Positions 41,377 to 49,022 of a stretch of 61,315 nucleotides of DNA are shown one piece after another (position 1 is the first letter of the stretch; each line of letters begins with the position of its first letter). Origin of the DNA: JANQEA01 sp964466035 (GTDB taxonomy: Bacteria; Bipolaricaulota; Bipolaricaulia; UBA7950; UBA9294). Made by a program: the position numbers and the translations under genes. The stretch is taken from contig CAYXLR010000011.1 of assembly GCA_964466035.1 (NCBI GenBank), forward strand, positions 1-61,315, written 5' to 3'. Under the pieces are notes generated by a model. That model was given only the letters and a program-made list of their open reading frames with translations, was not told the origin of the DNA and did not search any database.

Positions 41377-42146
41377 CCGCGCGGCGGATCCTCAACGTGG
41401 TGCGGAAGGAGTGGCGCCTGATGGCCCGCTCGCCGAGCAATCTCCTGTTCGTGCTCGTCGTCCCGCTCCTCTTGGTCGGACAGGCGCTCCTCCTGACGTG
41501 GATCGTCCCGCGGTTTCTGGCGGTCGGCGTGCCGGATTCCTCGACGATCGCCCCGGGGCTGCCCGACGCCGATCGACTCCGCGTCCTCCTCCTCGACCAG
41601 TTCCGCTTCTTCGTCCTGCTCATCCCGGCGATGGTCGCCAACGTCTTCGCCACCCTGAGCATCATCGAGGAGAAGATCACCGGGACGCTCGAGCCGCTGC
41701 TCGCGACGCCGGTGAGGACGTGGGAGCTCCTCCTTGGCAAGATCCTCTCCGGGGCGATCCCTGCGCTCGTCGCGGCGTGGGCGAGCGCGGGCCTGTTCAT
41801 GGCCCTGGCCGTCGCGTCGGGCTGGGGACCGTTGCTCCGCTGGGTCGTCGGGCCGTCTTGGTACCTGGCGATCTTCCTGCTGACGCCGGCGATCTCGACC
41901 CTCAGCTTCGTGTTCGGCGTCATTGGGTCGTCGCGCGCCGGCGACGCGAAGGGGGCGCAGAACCTCGCCGTGGTGGTCGTCCTTCCGCTCTTCGCGCTGA
42001 TCGCCGTTCAGGTAACCGGGCTGGTGCACTTCACGCCGCTCCTGACGCTCCTCCTGTCCCTGGGGATCGCGGCGTTGGACGCGCTGATGCTTCGCGTCGC
42101 CGTCCGGCTGTTCGCCCGCGAGTCGATCCTCGTCCGCTGGCGGTGA
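41373..42146 (+). CDS. ABC-2 type transporter permease
   Basis: A 257-residue permease with six predicted helices. The N-terminus is cytoplasmic (ILNVVRKEWRLMARSP), followed by helix 1 (NLLFVLVVPLLLVGQALLL); the coupling segment IIEEKITGTLEPLLATPVRTWELLLGKIL is diagnostic of ABC-2 permeases such as NatB/DrrB. It pairs with the ATPase encoded immediately upstream. Substrate unknown. GTG start overlapping the ATPase stop; GAGGGAGGAAGA upstream. It ends the regulator-to-exporter gene run; the next gene starts 70 bases later behind its own TAGACT-like -10 (42189). Confidence 0.88.
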   Translation: MTARRILNVVRKEWRLMARSPSNLLFVLVVPLLLVGQALLLTWIVPRFLAVGVPDSSTIAPGLPDADRLRVLLLDQFRFFVLLIPAMVANVFATLSIIEEKITGTLEPLLATPVRTWELLLGKILSGAIPALVAAWASAGLFMALAVASGWGPLLRWVVGPSWYLAIFLLTPAISTLSFVFGVIGSSRAGDAKGAQNLAVVVVLPLFALIAVQVTGLVHFTPLLTLLLSLGIAALDALMLRVAVRLFARESILVRWR

Positions 42147-42216
42147 GCGACGGCCGCGCCCAAGATGGAATCGGCTCGGCTCCCGCAGTAGACTCACGCC
42201 ACCGGCGAGGGGGGCG

Positions 42217-43374
42217 ATGCGCAGACTACTTGAGCGGAATCGCGGCCTCTTCGTCTACTTGATCGTCTCCGGTTTCCTGCTCAACTTCGGGCACCGGGTC
42301 TGGCAGGCGATGTTCAACAACTACGCCGTCGAGAGGATCGGCGTCGGGCCGGAGGCGATCGGATGGGTTCAGTCGGTCCGTGAGGTGCCCGGCCTGATGG
42401 TCTTCCTCCTCGCGTTCCTCGCGCTCGCGCTGTCCGAGCTGCGGATCATGGCGCTGAGCCTCGTGGTCCTCGGGCTGGGGCTCGTGTTCACCGGCCAGGC
42501 GACGACGATCCCGATCCTGGTGGTCGCGACGATCATCATGAGCTTCGGGTTTCACTTCTTCGAGCCGTGCAGCAGCGGCGTTGTCCTGATGAGCATCGAG
42601 CGGGAGGAGAGCCCGAAGGTGCTCGGCCAGCTGCGGAGCCTCGGCGCGATCGCCGCCATCGCCGCGACGGGGGTCGTGTACCTCTTGGTCGAGCGGCTCG
42701 GCTACCGGGCGGTGTTCCTGATCGTCGGCACCGTCGTCGCCGTCGGCGGCGCGATCCTGCTCACCCGCGGCCGAGGGGAGCACGGGCTGCCTCCGAGACG
42801 GCGGGTGAAGCTGCGCAGGCGGTACTGGCTCTTCTACGCGCTCGCGTTCCTGATGGGCAGCCGCCGGCACATCTTCACCACGTTCGCGCCGTTCCTCCTC
42901 GTCCTGACGCACGGCGTGAGCGTGCAGACGATGTCGATCCTGTACCTGGTGAACGCGCTGGTCAACACGTACGTCTACCAGAAGGTCGGCAAGCTGGTCC
43001 CGAAGCTCGGGGAGCGGACGATCCTGACAATCGCGTTCGCGGCGCTCGTCCCGGTCTTCCTCGGCTACGCGTACGTGAGCGCCCTTCCGATCCTGTTCGT
43101 CCTGTTCGTCCTCGACAACATGCTGTTCGGCTTCAACCTCGGCCTGACGACGTACCTCCAGAAGATCGCGGTCACCCCGGAGGAGCTGACGAGCAACCTG
43201 TCGGCGCAGACGACGATCAACCACATCTCGGCGGTGATCATCCCGGTCGTCGGTGGGACGATCTGGGCGTTGCTCGGTTCCCAAGCGACGTTTTTGATCG
43301 GGGTGGCGATCGCCGCGATCTCCCTGGTGCTCGCGCAGCTGATCCGCGTCCCGGCGGCCGAGCCGGACGGATGA
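42217..43374 (+). CDS. Major facilitator superfamily protein
   Basis: A 385-residue MFS-like protein with about 12 helices: FVYLIVSGFLLNFGHRVWQAMFNN, LMVFLLAFLALALSELRIMALSLV and so on. The usual motif A is weak: after helix 2 there is SELRIM rather than a DRxGRR loop, placing it in a divergent MFS branch. The cytoplasmic loop RGEHGLPPRRRVKLRRRYW separates the halves. Substrate unknown. An ATG with GGCGAGGGGGGCG upstream; TAGACT (42189-42194) could be the -10. The next gene on the strand is a CofE-like ligase 75 bases later. Confidence 0.78.
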   Translation: MRRLLERNRGLFVYLIVSGFLLNFGHRVWQAMFNNYAVERIGVGPEAIGWVQSVREVPGLMVFLLAFLALALSELRIMALSLVVLGLGLVFTGQATTIPILVVATIIMSFGFHFFEPCSSGVVLMSIEREESPKVLGQLRSLGAIAAIAATGVVYLLVERLGYRAVFLIVGTVVAVGGAILLTRGRGEHGLPPRRRVKLRRRYWLFYALAFLMGSRRHIFTTFAPFLLVLTHGVSVQTMSILYLVNALVNTYVYQKVGKLVPKLGERTILTIAFAALVPVFLGYAYVSALPILFVLFVLDNMLFGFNLGLTTYLQKIAVTPEELTSNLSAQTTINHISAVIIPVVGGTIWALLGSQATFLIGVAIAAISLVLAQLIRVPAAEPDG

Positions 43375-43388
43375 TCCTCGGATCCGAG

Positions 43389-43418
43389 CTGTCGTCGCTC
43401 GGGCCGGGCGGGTACAAT
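43389..43418 (+). promoter_or_regulatory. Possible promoter of the CofE-like gene
   Basis: CTGTCG (43389-43394), 18-base spacer and TACAAT (43413-43418), 32 bases before the ATG. Only the -10 is strong. Confidence 0.4.
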
Positions 43419-43449
43419 CGGCGCACTCGACGGAGGGCGAGGCCGGAGC

Positions 43450-44448
43450 ATGCCGGAGATCGGGGGTTCACAACTATTGTCTCAACCGAACGCGATCGAG
43501 TTCATCCCGCTGACCGTGGCGGATGCCATCCGCCCCGAGGACACGTCCGGGCAGACGGCCGGCGCGTTCCTCCTTCAACTGGTCGAGGAAAACGGGATCG
43601 AGCTGCGGAACAAGGACGTTCTGGTCGTCAGCTCGAAGGTCGCCTCGTTCTTCGAGCCGGACCGCGTCGTCCGGCTGGCCGACGTGATCCCGTCCCGGAA
43701 GGCGCGGATGCTCGGGAGGTTTTTCCGAAGGGACCCCCGCAAGGTCCAACTCGTCCTCGAAGAGGGGAACGTCTTCCTCGTCGTCCCCCTGAAGCGGATC
43801 ACTCGCATCCCGAGCGTATGGCGGATGCTGGAGAAGCGGTCGGCGAACCCGGAGGCGATGCGCCGGGGCTTCGAGCAGATCAACCGCTACGCGTTCGTCG
43901 TTCGGAAACACGCCACCTATCTCGATGAGGCGGGGATCGACCACGCGAACTCGCCGGACGAATACGTGTCGCTCCTTCCCCGCGATCCGTGCGAGACGGC
44001 GCGTGGGATCCGAAGGGCGATCCTCGAGCGCCACGGCGTGGACGTCGCGGTCATCGTGACCGACACGATCACCAGCATCGGGCGGATGGGTTCGCAGGAC
44101 CTGGCGATCGGGTATTCCGGAATCGATCCGATCACGCGCGTCATGTTCAGCGACGACCTGTTCGGGATCCCCCGCGGTGGTGGGATCTACAGCGTGATTG
44201 ACTCGATCGCCGGGATGGCCGGCTTGCTGATGGGGCAGACGACCGAGCGTCGCCCCGCCGTGGTCGTCCGCGGGCTCGACTGCGCCCCGGAGCGGGACGA
44301 CGACGCTTCCGGAATGGCCGCGGTGGCGATGCCCGCCGGATCGGAGTGGCGGATCGCCCTGTACACGATCCTGGCGACGCTTCGCTTCCAGATCGGGAGC
44401 CTGCTCGCGCTCCAGCGGAACCCTAGGCGTCCGACAGCGCGTCGATAG
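43450..44448 (+). CDS. Divergent coenzyme F420-0:L-glutamate ligase-like (CofE family) protein
   Basis: A 332-residue protein resembling CofE/FbiB-type gamma-glutamyl ligases. Matching parts are LVVSSKVASFFE near residue 58, a VRKHATYLDEAGIDHANSP segment corresponding to the AGID(A/S)N motif, SLLPRDPCETARGIRRAI, VAVIVTDTITSIGRMGSQDLAIGYSGIDP and a C-terminal AVVVRGLDCAPE. CofE adds gamma-linked glutamates to F420; this sequence lacks the classical GRPWRxG form and carries an extra 40-residue insertion, so the substrate may differ. No other F420 biosynthesis gene is in the window. Its 3' end overlaps the convergent decarboxylase by 26 bases. Confidence 0.68.
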   Translation: MPEIGGSQLLSQPNAIEFIPLTVADAIRPEDTSGQTAGAFLLQLVEENGIELRNKDVLVVSSKVASFFEPDRVVRLADVIPSRKARMLGRFFRRDPRKVQLVLEEGNVFLVVPLKRITRIPSVWRMLEKRSANPEAMRRGFEQINRYAFVVRKHATYLDEAGIDHANSPDEYVSLLPRDPCETARGIRRAILERHGVDVAVIVTDTITSIGRMGSQDLAIGYSGIDPITRVMFSDDLFGIPRGGGIYSVIDSIAGMAGLLMGQTTERRPAVVVRGLDCAPERDDDASGMAAVAMPAGSEWRIALYTILATLRFQIGSLLALQRNPRRPTARR

Positions 44449-45913
44449 CGAGATCGTCGCCCGAGGCCCCGAACACGTCGGAGAACGTCTGCGGCGCGCG
44501 CCACAGCTCGACCGCGCCGTCCGCTCGGATCGCCGCCTTTGCCGGCAGCGGGAAGCCGCAGCTGTTCGACGCGAAGTGGTCGGCGCTGTACGCACCGGTG
44601 TGGTAGACGACGCATCGCTCGCCCGCGCCAGGCAGGCGGTTCAGTTCGACCGCCGCCTTGCTGATCATGTCTCCGGAGAAGCAGAGCCGCCCGGCGAGGA
44701 ACGCCTCGACCGGGGCGTCGTCGGGGCGACGCGGCAGGACGGCGGCCGGGAAGATGTCCGGGGAGATCAAGTTCGTCCCGTGGTTGTTGATCCCCATGTC
44801 GAGGGAGACGACCGGTCGTCCGAGGACCGTCTTGACGCCCGTCGCCCGGGCGAGCGTGACGCCCGCCGTCGCCATCAGCGAGCGGCCCGGCTCGACGATC
44901 AGCCGGGGTCCACCGAGCTCCGCGAGGCGATCGACGCCCGTCGCCCCGTTTTCGTATCGGTGTTCGAGAACCCGCGCGACCATCCGGGCGGCGGGATACC
45001 TCGACCAGTAGGCCTTCCCGGTCCAAGCCGGAGCGGTCTCCTCCCGCGCCGCATCGGCGTATCCCATCGGGGCATCGTTCCACGTGACGGCCCCCGGGCG
45101 CGGCGTTTCGCCGCGAAGCCGGGCGAGGAGTCGAGCGGTGAACCGCTTCCACTCTCGCGCGGTGAGGAACGCGACCGGGAAGCCGCCACCGATGTCGATG
45201 ACGTCGACCGCAAGCCCGCACGCGACGGCGAGCTCGGCCAAGCGGAGGAGGTGATTGAGGAGCAGCTCGTAGCCGACCGGATCGGCGATCTGCGTGCCGA
45301 TGTGCGCCGACAGGCCGCGAAATCGAAGCCAATCGGACGCGCCGACCCGCGCGAAGAGCCGCTCGGCCTCGTCGATGTGGAAGCCGAACTTCGTCCAGTC
45401 GGCGGCGGTCGTCTGATCGTCCGCGGTCAGCCCGGAGAGCGGCATCCCGCGGAACCGCGCCAGGACGTCGGCCCGCGTCCCCCTTCGAGCGGCCCGCTGC
45501 TCGAGCAGGTCGATCTCTGCGTCGTTGTCGAGCGCGATCAGCGCGCCGGCGCTCGCGGCCGCGTCGAGATACTCCGCGGACTTGGCGTTCCCGTTGCAGA
45601 CGATCCTCGAGGGGGCGATCCCCTCCTCGAGCGCGACCCGGAGCTCGTGCTCCGACGCGACGTCCGCGCCGAGATCGAGCCGCTTCGCCGCCCGCACGGC
45701 GCCGCGGCACGGGTTCGACTTGACGGCGAACGCGACCGCGGAACCCGAGTATCGCGAGCGAAGGACGTCCTGGAAGCCCCGGGCGTTCGCCTCTATCTCC
45801 TCGACGAAGAAGACGTGAAGCGGCAGTCCGTACCGCTCGATCAGGCGCTCGATCACCGCCCGGTGGCGATCGAGCAAAGCGTCAAGCCGGTCCGTCGTCC
45901 TCGGGGATGGCAT
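44423..45913 (-). CDS. PLP-dependent decarboxylase, diaminopimelate/ornithine decarboxylase family
   Basis: A 496-residue fold-type III decarboxylase. The Schiff-base Lys is in VAFAVKSNPCRG, the phosphate-binding region is VIDIGGGFPVAF, LIVEPGRSLMA is the usual EPGR motif, and the active-site Cys is in AGRLCFSGDMI with TGAYSADHF nearby. It is longer than typical LysA (about 420), with an insertion between the barrel and the C-terminal beta domain (SRYPAARMVARVLEHRYENG). Substrates could be meso-DAP, arginine, ornithine or a carboxyamine; none can be chosen. The ATG at 45913 begins MPSPRTTDRLD; the longer frame to 46225 is non-protein-like. Ribosome binding site weak. Confidence 0.8.
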   Translation of the reverse strand: MPSPRTTDRLDALLDRHRAVIERLIERYGLPLHVFFVEEIEANARGFQDVLRSRYSGSAVAFAVKSNPCRGAVRAAKRLDLGADVASEHELRVALEEGIAPSRIVCNGNAKSAEYLDAAASAGALIALDNDAEIDLLEQRAARRGTRADVLARFRGMPLSGLTADDQTTAADWTKFGFHIDEAERLFARVGASDWLRFRGLSAHIGTQIADPVGYELLLNHLLRLAELAVACGLAVDVIDIGGGFPVAFLTAREWKRFTARLLARLRGETPRPGAVTWNDAPMGYADAAREETAPAWTGKAYWSRYPAARMVARVLEHRYENGATGVDRLAELGGPRLIVEPGRSLMATAGVTLARATGVKTVLGRPVVSLDMGINNHGTNLISPDIFPAAVLPRRPDDAPVEAFLAGRLCFSGDMISKAAVELNRLPGAGERCVVYHTGAYSADHFASNSCGFPLPAKAAIRADGAVELWRAPQTFSDVFGASGDDLAIDALSDA

Positions 45914-46239
45914 CTCGGCACGATGGTACGCGACGCGGCGGCGCCTGTCAGTGCGCCCGCGGCGGGGAAATCGGCCGGGACAACTGTCCGTAATGCCGCT
46001 TACGTTGGCCGTTTCCGCGGTTTTTCTGCCCCGCGAACTCGCAAATCCGCATCGTGGCGTCCGTTCCTCTTCGCGGCCTCGCCGTGCTCCGCCCTCGCGT
46101 CGCTCCGCCGAGCCGTGGATCCGCCGGCTTCCGATGCCCGTTTCGATCGACAGATGTCCAAACGGCGTTTTTCGCCATTGGGGTCTTGTCAGCCCCCGAG
46201 CGTCGTGGTATCGTGGAGGGTGCAAAAAGGAGGTGTAGA
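45914..46239. other. Divergent intergenic region
   Basis: These 326 bases separate the decarboxylase from the 33-residue membrane peptide. They include the promoter at 46186-46214. A locally T-rich patch is present around 46010-46030 (CCGCGGTTTTTCTGC). No additional gene was recognised. Confidence 0.45.
46186..46214 (+). promoter_or_regulatory. Near-consensus sigma70 promoter
   Basis: TTGTCA (46186-46191), exact 17-base spacer, TATCGT (46209-46214). It is among the best promoters in the window and directs transcription into the 33-codon ORF at 46240 and the secreted protein gene at 46383. Confidence 0.65.
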
Positions 46240-46341
46240 ATGCCTATCACAATCACGATCACGGGCGGAATGCTCCTCGCCTTCTTCTGGGCGTTCTGGA
46301 TCTTCGCATTCGCCGGTTGGTGGTGCGGCGGTCCCTGCTAG
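46240..46341 (+). CDS. 33-residue single-helix membrane peptide
   Basis: A very short gene with unusually strong signals. AAAGGAGGTG sits 4 to 5 bases before the ATG and a near-consensus promoter lies at 46186-46214. The peptide begins MPITITITGG, then has one strongly hydrophobic, aromatic segment (MLLAFFWAFWIFAFAGWW) and ends CGGPC. The two Cys in a CxxxC arrangement could bind metal or form a disulfide. No charged residue is present at all. The product is probably an inner-membrane peptide; regulator of a partner, toxin-like peptide or small subunit are all possible. The secreted-protein gene follows after 41 bases with no terminator between them. Confidence 0.6.
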   Translation: MPITITITGGMLLAFFWAFWIFAFAGWWCGGPC

Positions 46342-46382
46342 GCTGTTCCATCGCAGAGCGCGCAGTACGTGAGGGGCGTAAC

Positions 46383-47480
46383 GTGAAGCAGATCACCGGA
46401 GTAGGGAGGGTCCTCATTGTGACCTCCTTACTCCTTTTCCTTTTCGTGGACGTGGCCCACGCGGACCCCCGGGAGCGCTTCGCGCAGGAGACGGGCCTCG
46501 ATCTCGATCTGATCGGCGTCGTGCAGGTCGAGGTCGGCGGGGTCGAGCTGACGGTCACCTTCGTCTTCATCAACGAGCGGACGTTCAACAGCAAGATCTC
46601 GGCCGAGCTTCGGGCGGCGCTGCTTCCCTACGTCGGGCGGAACGCCTTCTACGTCAACCCGAGCATCGAGCAGGTCGTGTCGCAATTCGGGTTCTCCCCG
46701 TACGAGATCTCCGTCCGGCCGTCGGGCGAAGCGTCGTTCACGCCGGACCTCGCGTCTTGGATCGAGATCACGCCGGGGTTCACCGCCGGGCGGTTCGAGG
46801 TCAATCCGAGCGGCCCCGACCGAGGCTCGGGAAGCGAGGGAATCCTCGTCTTGGACGGCGCGATCGACTCAGCCCGTCTTCTGGAACTGATCTACCGCGG
46901 GCAGGAGGCGCGCTTCGAGATCGGCGCCGCGTTCGCCGCGACGCCCTCCGGGCCGGTCCCGCCCGCCGCGACCGCTTCGCACGACCCGATCGACGTGGCT
47001 CCGCTGGAAGAGACCGCGACGCTGCAGAGCGTCCTGATGGACGAAGACTTCTCCGCCGAATCGATGGCGGTGCTGCTCGAGCTCGACCCGGCGCTCGTCC
47101 GCGCCTTGCTGCTCACCCTGCGTGGAGAGGAGCTGCGGCTCCTGTTCGTCCGGCTCGAGGGTGCGATCCGCGACAGCGCGCTCGGGGCGGAGCTGCTCGC
47201 CGCGCTCGAACCGCTGATCGGGACCGGAGCCGTGATGGTGTGGGCCTTCTCGATCGAGGGTGCGGCCTTCTCCCCGTGGACCTTCTACATCAAGCAGGGC
47301 GGGACGAACTACGTCTTCTTCAGCTCCGCTTCGTTCGTCGAGTTGACGGACGGCTTCCTCCGCGTCGAGCGCGTGGACGCCGGCGAGGTCGCCGCCGGCG
47401 TGATCCGTCTTCCGAAGTCGGTCGACGGCTCGCTTCCCTTCTCCGTCTACTTCGGAACGGCGGGAGTCGGCTATCCGTAG
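46383..47480 (+). CDS. Secreted protein with internal duplication, unknown
   Basis: A 365-residue exported protein. The signal peptide is VKQITGVGRVLIVTSLLLFLFVDVAHA with cleavage after AHA (about residue 27). The mature protein contains two related halves: ELRAALLPYVGRNAFYV...FSPYEISVRPSG...ASWIEITPGF in the first and ELLAALEPLIGTGAVMV...FSPWTFYIKQGG...ASFVELTDGF in the second, both ending in a strand-rich segment. They are separated by a Pro/Ala-rich linker and a helical region (TLQSVLMDEDFSAESMAVLLELD). No enzyme family is recognised. GTG start with GAGGGGCG upstream; an earlier ATG at 46317 would overlap the membrane peptide gene and lacks a signal-peptide-like start. Confidence 0.68.
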   Translation: MKQITGVGRVLIVTSLLLFLFVDVAHADPRERFAQETGLDLDLIGVVQVEVGGVELTVTFVFINERTFNSKISAELRAALLPYVGRNAFYVNPSIEQVVSQFGFSPYEISVRPSGEASFTPDLASWIEITPGFTAGRFEVNPSGPDRGSGSEGILVLDGAIDSARLLELIYRGQEARFEIGAAFAATPSGPVPPAATASHDPIDVAPLEETATLQSVLMDEDFSAESMAVLLELDPALVRALLLTLRGEELRLLFVRLEGAIRDSALGAELLAALEPLIGTGAVMVWAFSIEGAAFSPWTFYIKQGGTNYVFFSSASFVELTDGFLRVERVDAGEVAAGVIRLPKSVDGSLPFSVYFGTAGVGYP

Positions 47481-47522
47481 TCGATCCGGCGCGTCCCGCG
47501 ATTCCGGCCGAAAGAGGGTGCA

Positions 47523-48083
47523 ATGCGCTTGATCCTCGCGTCGAACTCGCCGCGTCGGCGGGAGCTTCTCGCACGACTCACCCCCGATTTCTCCGTCGTC
47601 CCAGCCGACGTCGATGAGAGGGGCTCCGGTACGCCGACGGCGCGCGTCGTCGCGGTGGCGAGGGCGAAAGCGCGCGCCGTGGGACGGGCCGAACGGGGCG
47701 TGATCCTCGGCGCCGACACGATCGTCGTGATCGACGACGAGATCCTCGGCAAACCGGAGACGCGGGATCGGGCCGAGGCGATGCTGCGCCGCTTGAGCGG
47801 ACGAACGCACTCGGTCCTCACCGGGCTGTGCGTCTGGAACACCGAGACGGACGTGGAGCGTACGCACTGCGAGGAGACGAGGGTGTCGTTTCGACCGCTC
47901 GACGCAGTGGAGATCGAAGCGTATCTCGACACGGACGAGTACCGCGACAAGGCCGGCGCCTACGCGATTCAGGGCGCGGCGGCCAAGTTCATCGATAGGA
48001 TCGACGGGGCATACACCAACGTGATGGGCCTTCCCCTCTGTCGACTGACCCTCCTCTTGCGAGAGGTGGGAGTCCGGCTGTAG
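47523..48083 (+). CDS. maf: Maf-family nucleotide pyrophosphatase
   Basis: A 186-residue Maf/YhdE-type pyrophosphatase that hydrolyses dTTP/UTP or modified nucleotides and so keeps them out of nucleic acids. Diagnostic motifs are LILASNSPRRRELL at the start, GADTIVVIDDEILGKPE, SGRTHSVLTG and DKAGAYAIQG. Length equals the family average. ATG with AAAGAGGGTGC upstream. The secreted protein gene ends 42 bases before it, and panB begins 60 bases after it; the three are collinear. Maf is often near cell-division genes, but none is present here. Confidence 0.95.
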   Translation: MRLILASNSPRRRELLARLTPDFSVVPADVDERGSGTPTARVVAVARAKARAVGRAERGVILGADTIVVIDDEILGKPETRDRAEAMLRRLSGRTHSVLTGLCVWNTETDVERTHCEETRVSFRPLDAVEIEAYLDTDEYRDKAGAYAIQGAAAKFIDRIDGAYTNVMGLPLCRLTLLLREVGVRL

Positions 48084-48143
48084 CCTTACCGCCGCCAGAA
48101 AGCACCTGAATCGATCGACGAACGAGCAGCAAGGAGGGCATCG

Positions 48144-49004
48144 GTGTCCGAGAAGAGGAAGCACAGCATTCACACGCTCCAGAAGATGAAGGCCGATGGG
48201 GAGAAGATCACCTGGCTGACCGCCTACGACTACCCGACGGCGCTGTTCGCCGAGGCCGCAGGGATGGACATGCTGTTGGTCGGGGATTCCCTCGGGATGT
48301 GCGTGTACGGGTACGAAGGGACCGTCCCGGTCACGATGGATCAGTGTATCGTTCACTGCGAGGCGGTCCGACGGGCCGCTCCGAACACGTTCGTGATGGG
48401 CGACATGCCGTTCATGAGCTACCAGATCAGCGACGAGGAGGCGGCGCGAAACGCCGGCCGCTTTCTCAAGGAGGCGAACGTCGACGCGGTGAAGCTCGAG
48501 GGCGGGGTACGCGTGATCTCGAGGATTCGAGCGATCCTCGACGCGGGCATCGTCGTCTGCGGACACATCGGCCTGACGCCGCAGAGCTCGGGTCAGCTCG
48601 GCGGACACAAGGCCCAGGGGCGGACGATCGCCTCGGCCCGCGCGTTGATCGAGGACGCGCTGGCGATCGAAGAGGCCGGAGCTCAGCTCCTCCTCCTCGA
48701 GGCCGTCCCGCCGGAGGTCGCGGGGTTCATCACGCGGAAGCTGTCGATCCCGGTCCTCTCCATCGGCGCCGGGCCGGAGTGCGACGGGCAGCTTCTGATC
48801 GTCTCCGACCTGATCGGGCAGTTCCAGGCGTTCACCCCGAAGTTCGTCAAGCGCTACTGCGACGTCGCCGAGGTCGTCACCGAGGCGATGCGCCGGTACG
48901 TGGCGGAGGTGAAGGCGGGGACGTTCCCGTCCGACGAGCACTGCTACCACATGCTGAAGGCGGAGGCGGGAGGATTCCCGGATCTGGAGAAGGAATTCGA
49001 GTAG
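48144..49004 (+). CDS. panB: 3-methyl-2-oxobutanoate hydroxymethyltransferase
   Basis: A 286-residue PanB, which transfers a hydroxymethyl group from methylene-tetrahydrofolate to 2-oxoisovalerate to make ketopantoate, the first step of pantothenate and coenzyme A synthesis. Landmarks: LTAYDYPTALFAEAAGMDMLLVGDSLGM, GDMPFMSYQ, VKLEGG, CGHIGLTPQ, LLLEAVPPEVA with the catalytic Glu, and IGAGPECDGQ. GTG start with AAGGAGGGC upstream. No panC, panD or panE is adjacent; the gene is instead followed after 18 bases by a large unrecognised protein. Confidence 0.96.
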   Translation: MSEKRKHSIHTLQKMKADGEKITWLTAYDYPTALFAEAAGMDMLLVGDSLGMCVYGYEGTVPVTMDQCIVHCEAVRRAAPNTFVMGDMPFMSYQISDEEAARNAGRFLKEANVDAVKLEGGVRVISRIRAILDAGIVVCGHIGLTPQSSGQLGGHKAQGRTIASARALIEDALAIEEAGAQLLLLEAVPPEVAGFITRKLSIPVLSIGAGPECDGQLLIVSDLIGQFQAFTPKFVKRYCDVAEVVTEAMRRYVAEVKAGTFPSDEHCYHMLKAEAGGFPDLEKEFE

Positions 49005-49022
49005 GCACGCGAGGAGGCATCG

